Assembly (NCBI RefSeq): GCF_019279795.1
Contig: NC_056732.1
Coordinates: 1,073,492,040-1,073,556,039 of the forward strand
Origin: Protopterus annectens
Taxonomy: Eukaryota; Chordata; Ceratodontiformes; Protopteridae
DNA length: 64,000 bases
Direction: 5' to 3'
Shown here: in pieces, positions 58,480-64,000 of the stretch
How the letters are laid out: every line of letters starts with the position of its first letter
Position numbering within the stretch: position 1 is the first letter of the stretch
Notes under the pieces: generated by a model
Database searches by the model: none
The model's input: only the letters and a program-made list of their open reading frames with translations
What the model was told of the DNA's origin: nothing
Program-made: the position numbers and the translations under genes

Positions 58480-59383
58480 CTTTCATGTATGAGGGACATG
58501 GCCGGTTTTTAATGCTCTATTAATGGTGTGCATGAGGGTCTACACTAGGTTAGTTTTGAATACACAAATTAAGCTTTGTGTTATTTTTTTCTGGTTCCAT
58601 GGAATTGGAATTTCCGACCTTACTTTGAAGAAGAGGTGGCCCTTTTGGGTGGAAGAGGTGGCCCTTTTGGGTGTAATTTCAGGCAACACTTCTGTTGCTG
58701 GAAGGGCAAATGGATGGGTTTCTCTTTTTCAGTCCTTGAATTTTGCTTTATATCTCTGTTAGCTATATTTATTGGCTCTGTTTTGGTAATACATTTTGTA
58801 CTAGCACACTGTTATTGCTTCATTCATCTCCTTGATTTTACAGACATGATTTAGGATGCCTTATAATTGTCATCTGTATTGACGGCAGGTTTTACTTTAA
58901 ATTAAGCTTTGTTCTTTTGCTTGTTTATCCAGTTGTTTTGTATGGAGTTGACCTTACCCTTATTATGTCAGGTAAAGTTTGAAGCATTTGTATGTTTTTT
59001 TCTTTTAATATTTTTTTTTTATTCTGCAGCTTCACCATTTATAATTTTCCACTATGTTATTGCTGTGTGAATATAAATCACTTCGTGCAGTTATTTACAT
59101 TAATAGACAGCCTTAAAATGGTATTGTTTATCAGGTTAGGCTGGTGTATGTAAAGGAATGCCAAGGCACTGTTATGAGAGCGAAAAGTTGGTGGGGCATT
59201 GCTTAGTGTAGCATAGCTGGTAGTAATGTCAACATTATATCTAATTTGTCCCCCCCCCCCAGTATTGGCATTTTTATAATTTGTTCTTATAGTTTTTATG
59301 CCAGATTATTGGTCATGGCATAGTTCTCTCACGAGACATAATTTCATCAGTGAAGTGGCAGTGTTCTTGAGGTGACAGGGAAG
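58480..59383. other. Non-coding, nothing recognised
   Basis: Probable intron. A C-run (59250-59260) is present. No gene or defined repeat. Confidence 0.4.
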
Positions 59384-59396
59384 TTGGTACAATAAT

Positions 59397-62216
59397 CATC
59401 ATCATCTTCTTTCGGCTGTTCCTGTTAGGGGTCGGTACAGCGGATCATCTGTTTCCATTTCTTCCTGTCCTCTGCATCATGCTCTCTCACACCAACCGCC
59501 TGCATGTCCTCTCTCACCACATCCATAAACCTTATCTTTGGCCTTCCTCTTTTCCTCTTACCTGGCAGCTCCATCCTTGGCATCCTTTTCCCAATATACC
59601 CAGCATCCCTCCTCAGCACATGTTCAAACCAACGCAATCTCGCCTCTCTTGCTTTGTCTCCAAACTGTCCAACCTGAGCTGACCCTCTAATATACTGATT
59701 CCTAATCCTTTCCATCCTAGTCACACCCAGTACAAATCTTAACATCTTTAACTCTGCCACTTCCAGCTCTGACTCCTGCCTTTTCGACAATGCTACCGTC
59801 TCCAACCCATATAACATAGCTGGTCTCACTACCCTCTTGTAGACCTTCCCTTTCACTCTTATTGGTACCCGTCTGTCACAAATCACTCCTGACACTCTTC
59901 TCCACCCATTCCACCCTGCCTGTACTCTTCTTCACCTCTCTTCCACACTCACCATTACTCTGAACTGTTGATCCCAAGTACTTAAGCTCATCCACCTTTA
60001 CCAGCTCTACTCCCTGCATACTCACCATTCCTGTACCCTCCCTCTCATTTACACAATACATTCTGTTTTAGCCCTGCTGACCTTCATTCCTCTCCTCTCT
60101 AAAGCATATCTCCACCTCTACAGGGTCTCCTCAACCTGGTCCCTACTCTCACTACATATCACAATGTCATCTGCAAACATCATAGTCCACGGGGCCTCCT
60201 GTATAATCTCATCTGTCACCCTGTCCATCACCACTGCAAATAAGAAAGGGCTCAGAGCTGATCCTTGATGTAATCCCACCTCCACCTTAAACGTATCTGT
60301 CACTCCCACTGCAGTCCTCACCAGTGTCACACTACCCTTGTATATATCCTGTACCATTCTTACATACTTCTCTGCCACTCCCGACTTCCTCATCCAATAC
60401 CACAACTCCTCTCTAGGCACCCTGTCATAGCTGATCCTTGATGTAATCCCACCTCCACCTTAAACGTATCTGTCACTCCCACTGCAGTCCTCACCAGTGT
60501 CACACTACCCTTGTATATATCCTGTACCATTCTTACATACTTCTCTGCCACTCCCGACTTCCTCATCCAATACCACAACTCCTCTCTAGGCACCCTGTCA
60601 TATGCTTTCTCTAAGTCCACAAAGACACAATGCAACTCCTTCTGACCTTCTCTGTATTTCTCCAACAACACTCTCAGAGCAAATATTGCATCTGTAGTGC
60701 TCTTTCCTGGCATGAAACCATACTGCTGATCACTAATCATCACCTCCCTTCTTAACCTAGCTTCCACTACTCTTTCCCATAACTTCAAGCTGTGACTGAT
60801 CAATTTTATCCCTCTGTAGTTACTGCAGCTCTGCACATCACCCTTATTCTTAAAGATAGGTACCAAAACACTTTTTCTCCACTCCTCAGGCATCCTCTGA
60901 CTTTCCAAAATTTCATTAAACAATCTGGTTAAAAATTCCACTGCCATTTCTCCTAAGCACCTCCATGCTTCCACTGGTATGTCATCTGGGCCAGCAGCCT
61001 TTCCATTCTTCATCCTCTTCATAGCTGTCCTTACTTCCTCCTTGCTAATCTGCTTCACTATCCCCACATCATCCAACCTTCTCTCTCTTTCTCATTCCCT
61101 TCATTCATCAGCCCTTCAAAGTACTCTTTCCATCTACTCAACACACTCTCTTCACTTGTGAGTACGCTTCCCTCACTGTCCTTTATCACCATTACCTGCT
61201 GCACATCATTCCCAGCTCTGTTACTCTGTCTAGCCAATCGGTACAGGTCCTTTTTCTCCCTCTTTAGTGTCCAATCTCTCATACAACTCTCTATATGCCT
61301 TATCCTTAGCCTTCGCCACCTCTCTCTTTGCCATGCGCCTCATCTCCTTATACTCCTGTCTACTTTCTTCTTCTTTTTGACAATCCCACTTCTTCTTCGT
61401 AAGCCTCTTCCTCTGTATACTCTCCTGTACTTCCTCATTCCACCACCATGTCTCCTTATCCTCCTTTTGTCCAGATGTCCCACCAAGCACCTTCCTAGCA
61501 GTCTCCCTTACTAGCTCTGCTGTAGTTACCCAGCTATTCGGTAACTCTTCATTGCCTCCCAGTGCCTGTCTTAACTCTTCCCCTGAACTCCACCTCACAA
61601 TCACCCTTTTTTAACTTCCACCATTTAATCCTTGGCACTGCTTTCACACTCCTCCTCCTCTTCTTGATCACCAACATCATCCTGCAGACCACTATTCTAT
61701 GCTGCTTAACTACACTTTCCCCAATCACCACTTTACAGTCTCCAATTTCCTTCAGACCGGCCCTCCTACATAGGATATAATCCACCTGTGTGCATCTTCC
61801 TCCACTCTTGTACATCACCCTGTGCTCCTACCTCTTCTTAAAAAACGTATTCACCACAGCCATGTCCATCCTTTTCGCAAAGTCCACAATCATCTGACCT
61901 TCTGCATTCCTCTCCTTAACACCATACCTGCCCATCACTTCCTCATCCCCTCTGTTCACTTCACCAACATGCCCATTGAAGTCCGCTCCAATCACTAGTC
62001 TCTCACCCTTGGGTACACTCGCCACCACTTCATCCAACTCACTCCAAAATTTTTCTTTCTCATCCATCGCACACCCAACTTGTGGAGCATATGCACTAAC
62101 AACATTCATCATTGCACCATCAATTTCAAGCTTCATAAACATCACTCTATCAGACACTCTCTTCACCTCCAAAACACTCTTGGCATACTGTTCCGTTAGG
62201 ATAACCCCTACCCCAT
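59397..62216 (-). mobile_element. RTE-clade LINE (RTE-2), 5'-truncated, well preserved
   Basis: Flanked by a perfect 13-bp target duplication TTGGTACAATAAT (59384-59396 and 62217-62229). The 3' end (left) has a (ATC)n-type tail. The minus strand encodes the second half of an endonuclease (VVSAYAPQVG, then GADFNGHVGEVNRG; 62172-61828 and 61818-61549), a Lys/Glu-rich spacer (61604-61058), RT (61076-60118) with [49 protein letters not shown] and MMFADDIV, and a C-terminal part (60061-59425) ending EHDAEDRKKWKQMIR. It is interrupted by a few frame changes, one of them a 173-bp tandem duplication. Confidence 0.93.
60256..60601. repeat. Exact 173-bp tandem duplication inside RTE-2
   Basis: 60256-60428 and 60429-60601 read the same, base for base as far as I can compare, from AGCTGATCCTTGATG to CACCCTGTCAT. 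The unit is not a multiple of three and so shifts the RT frame between the [11 protein letters not shown] and HQGSALSP blocks. Identity implies it is very recent, or an assembly error. Confidence 0.92.
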
Positions 62217-62354
62217 TTGGTACAATAATATGTTATAAAATCATAATTTGTCGTGTTTGTCGTAACTTGAGCATGGAGTGCTTCATGACAACATTTTGCG
62301 TCTGTAACTTTGCTTTATTTATTTATTTAGTTTGATTACCAGGGTAGTACACTG

Positions 62355-62588
62355 TCCCGCGGTGGTGGTGCTGCAGTAGCGTTGTCTCCTCACAGTAAGA
62401 CACTGTCCGGTTTGATTCTCAGCTAGAGCGTCTTCTGCGTTGAGACATGCGTGAATGGGCGTACCTTCATTGATGGTTGTGCGTCAGAGCTGGTAACTCG
62501 GTACGTAAAAATCAACTACCAATCATTAGCGGACCGGAGTTCTGCTGTGGCGACCCCTAACCGGGAAAAGCCAAAAGACACAAGACAA
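62355..62588 (+). mobile_element. tRNA-derived SINE with RTE-type 3' tail
   Basis: A 234-bp element between perfect 17-bp target duplications ACCAGGGTAGTACACTG (62338-62354 and 62589-62605). The head has GGTGGTGCTGCAGTAGCG (A-box-like) and CCGGTTTGATTCTCAGC (B-box-like). The tail CTGTGGCGACCCCTAACCGG and GAAAAGCCAAAAGACA matches the 3' end of RTE-2 (reverse complement of 59405-59445: GACCCCTAACAGGAACAGCC, then GAAAGA). This makes it a SINE that an RTE LINE could mobilise. It is young by its intact duplications. Confidence 0.9.
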
Positions 62589-62609
62589 ACCAGGGTAGTA
62601 CACTGATCA

Positions 62610-63290
62610 CTGCATACCATTTGCAGGCACAGCCAGGGTGAAGAGATTCACACACAAAAAAAAATAGAATAGAATAAATGCACAAATGCAGAGTAATCAC
62701 AGAAGGTGGATAGTGAAGAATTGACTTAAAGGCATGGATACACAGTTACCTAGGGTTTGGGCTAGACTGAATGGAAAGAATGGTAACCTATATTTTGCAG
62801 ACTGTAGTATGGGTCTTTTAACCATGTTTCTGTGACTGCTCCCCATAGTAATTCCAAGATTTCCTAACGCCAAGTCCTGAAATTACAAAAAAAAAAAAAA
62901 AACACTACAACAATACAGAAAATCAGTTACTGTTGACAACTGCTATTTCCTGTAATTTTTTTTATTTTTCATGAGGCAAGCCCCTTTTTACCCCCGAGTA
63001 TGGGGAAGGGCTACACCTCCCACTAATACACTAACTCTGAGATCAATATTCCTTGGTGAAAAGGGAATATTCTGAGGCACAGTAACTTCGGACTTCTAAA
63101 TCTGAATTTCTGCATGTTCAGGCTAGGCTAGGGCTCACTGTAACAAGTCTAGGAATTACAAATGGTTACCCTGCTGTGTGATTAGCCCAATACCCCAGTT
63201 CCATTAAAGTCAAGGTTGACCTTTATACCACTTTTTTTCTTTGTTTGTTTAGGCTGCTGGCTTTGAGTCCAACATTTATCTTTTATGTGT
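62610..63290. other. Non-coding, nothing recognised
   Basis: AT-rich with an A-run near 62887-62902. No gene or defined repeat. Confidence 0.4.
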
Positions 63291-63299
63291 GGCTTTTAT

Positions 63300-63775
63300 C
63301 TTGCAATGTCTATCAGTTTGACTTGTGTCTAAAAAAAGTTGACAGAGAAGGGATGATAATAGATTTGGCAAAACAAAAGGAGGTGGAACATTAACTCTTA
63401 CTGAAAAAAAAAAATCATTCCCCTCCTAATCCCAAAAAGTAATGGTTCTACGGATGTACAAATTAGCTGTACACTTACTGAGCTAACAGTAAGTGGTCCT
63501 ACTGAAATTTTCCTTGTAACAATTTATATCCCACCTCCTACCACACTTCACTATTCAGTTCACCTTCCTGGCACCAAATACCACAAAGTAATAATTATGA
63601 ATGACTTTAACTTTCACTGTGAAAGTAGTAAGAGATCTACTGTAATGAGTTTCCTTTCTTTACACAGCTGTTCTCAAATGATATCACAAATGTGTATCTC
63701 GAGGTCATTAAATTTGAAAGTTGTTTTATTTTATTTTTTTCGCAAATGATCACCATTTTACATTTTATCATTACA

Positions 63776-63811
<36 letters not shown>

Positions 63812-64000
63812 TATTCTCAAATGGACTTCACAGGGACTAAATTAAATTTAAAAACTATCAGATTCTCTGTCATAGACCTACTCATTGCTAGCATCCTTAA
63901 CAGACTTCAGTATCTAACCTCATTGGCCCCAATTTACATGACTATGCACTCTCTCTGTCGTACTAAGCATTCAAAGTACCCAGGCTGCTATCTAATGTGA
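63300..64000 (+). mobile_element. L2-like LINE fragment (endonuclease), runs off the window
   Basis: From about 63400 the + strand encodes VQISCTLTELTVSGPTEIFL, an IYIPPPTTLHYSVHLPGTKY block and VIIMNDFNFHCESS (family GDFN). After it comes KTIRFSVIDLLIASI and LAPIYM. These follow the endonuclease and post-endonuclease region of L2/Rex-type LINEs. A T-run (63780-63808) interrupts it. The GDFN-to-NDFN change suggests inactivity. The RT would lie beyond base 64000. Confidence 0.6.
63780..63808. repeat. Poly(T) tract
   Basis: About 29 T. It may be the tail of a small inserted retrotransposon on the minus strand, but no body was recognised on its right. Confidence 0.9.

Noticed and set aside
59479-62335. 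Plus-strand Ser/Leu/Pro-rich ORFs
   Set aside because: Antisense shadows of RTE-2 coding.

Overview
The window is AT-rich eukaryotic DNA from a vertebrate nuclear genome with a heavy, layered load of retroelements. The only host gene I can support is the first coding exon of MYD88 (49889-50354, + strand). Its death domain reads more like tetrapod than teleost MyD88. Together with CR1, RTE, L2-like, Tx1/L1-like and Penelope-like elements and tRNA-derived SINEs, this suggests an amphibian, a lungfish or another repeat-rich non-teleost vertebrate. The species cannot be fixed from the sequence alone.

Layout. 1-4130: a Penelope-like element (PLE-1) with an inverted copy of its own 3' end in front of it. 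4.2-9 kb: mostly unrecognised DNA with a MITE fragment, a SINE and a PLE terminal relic. 10-11.5 kb: two CR1 fragments. 12.9-15.4 kb: an old dispersed repeat, a MIR-like SINE and a 111-bp minisatellite. 15.8-24.6 kb: CR1 sequences, including a long copy (about 19.7-23.1 kb) with an ORF1 esterase remnant, endonuclease, reverse transcriptase and an octamer 3' tail.

About 24.8-42.9 kb: a fossil class I (gamma/epsilon-like) endogenous retrovirus, broken in many places and split by three blocks of later insertions. These are a 5'-truncated PLE (26952-28487), a LINE 3' end that was itself entered by a long PLE with direct and inverted pLTRs (29847-34665), and an RTE LINE (about 36.5-40.28 kb) that was itself entered by a tRNA-Arg-derived SINE (39216-39431). 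43.0-45.4 kb: a second copy of the old dispersed repeat, holding a solo-LTR-like insertion (43192-44248) with 5-bp target duplications. 46.6-48.2 kb: a Tx1/L1-type LINE fragment.

49.5-64 kb: the MYD88 promoter region and exon 1, followed by what is probably its long first intron. The intron carries MITEs, an LTR-like fragment, a CR1 relic, a well-preserved RTE copy with a 13-bp target duplication (59397-62216), a SINE with a 17-bp perfect target duplication (62355-62588) and the start of an L2-like LINE running off the window. MYD88 exons 2-5 were not found.

The elements act as partners as well as neighbours. One SINE family shares its 3' tail with the CR1 family here and another with the RTE family, which fits LINE-driven SINE mobilisation. 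Two different PLE lineages show the same inverted 3'-end arrangement, and three PLE ends carry a hammerhead-ribozyme-like core.
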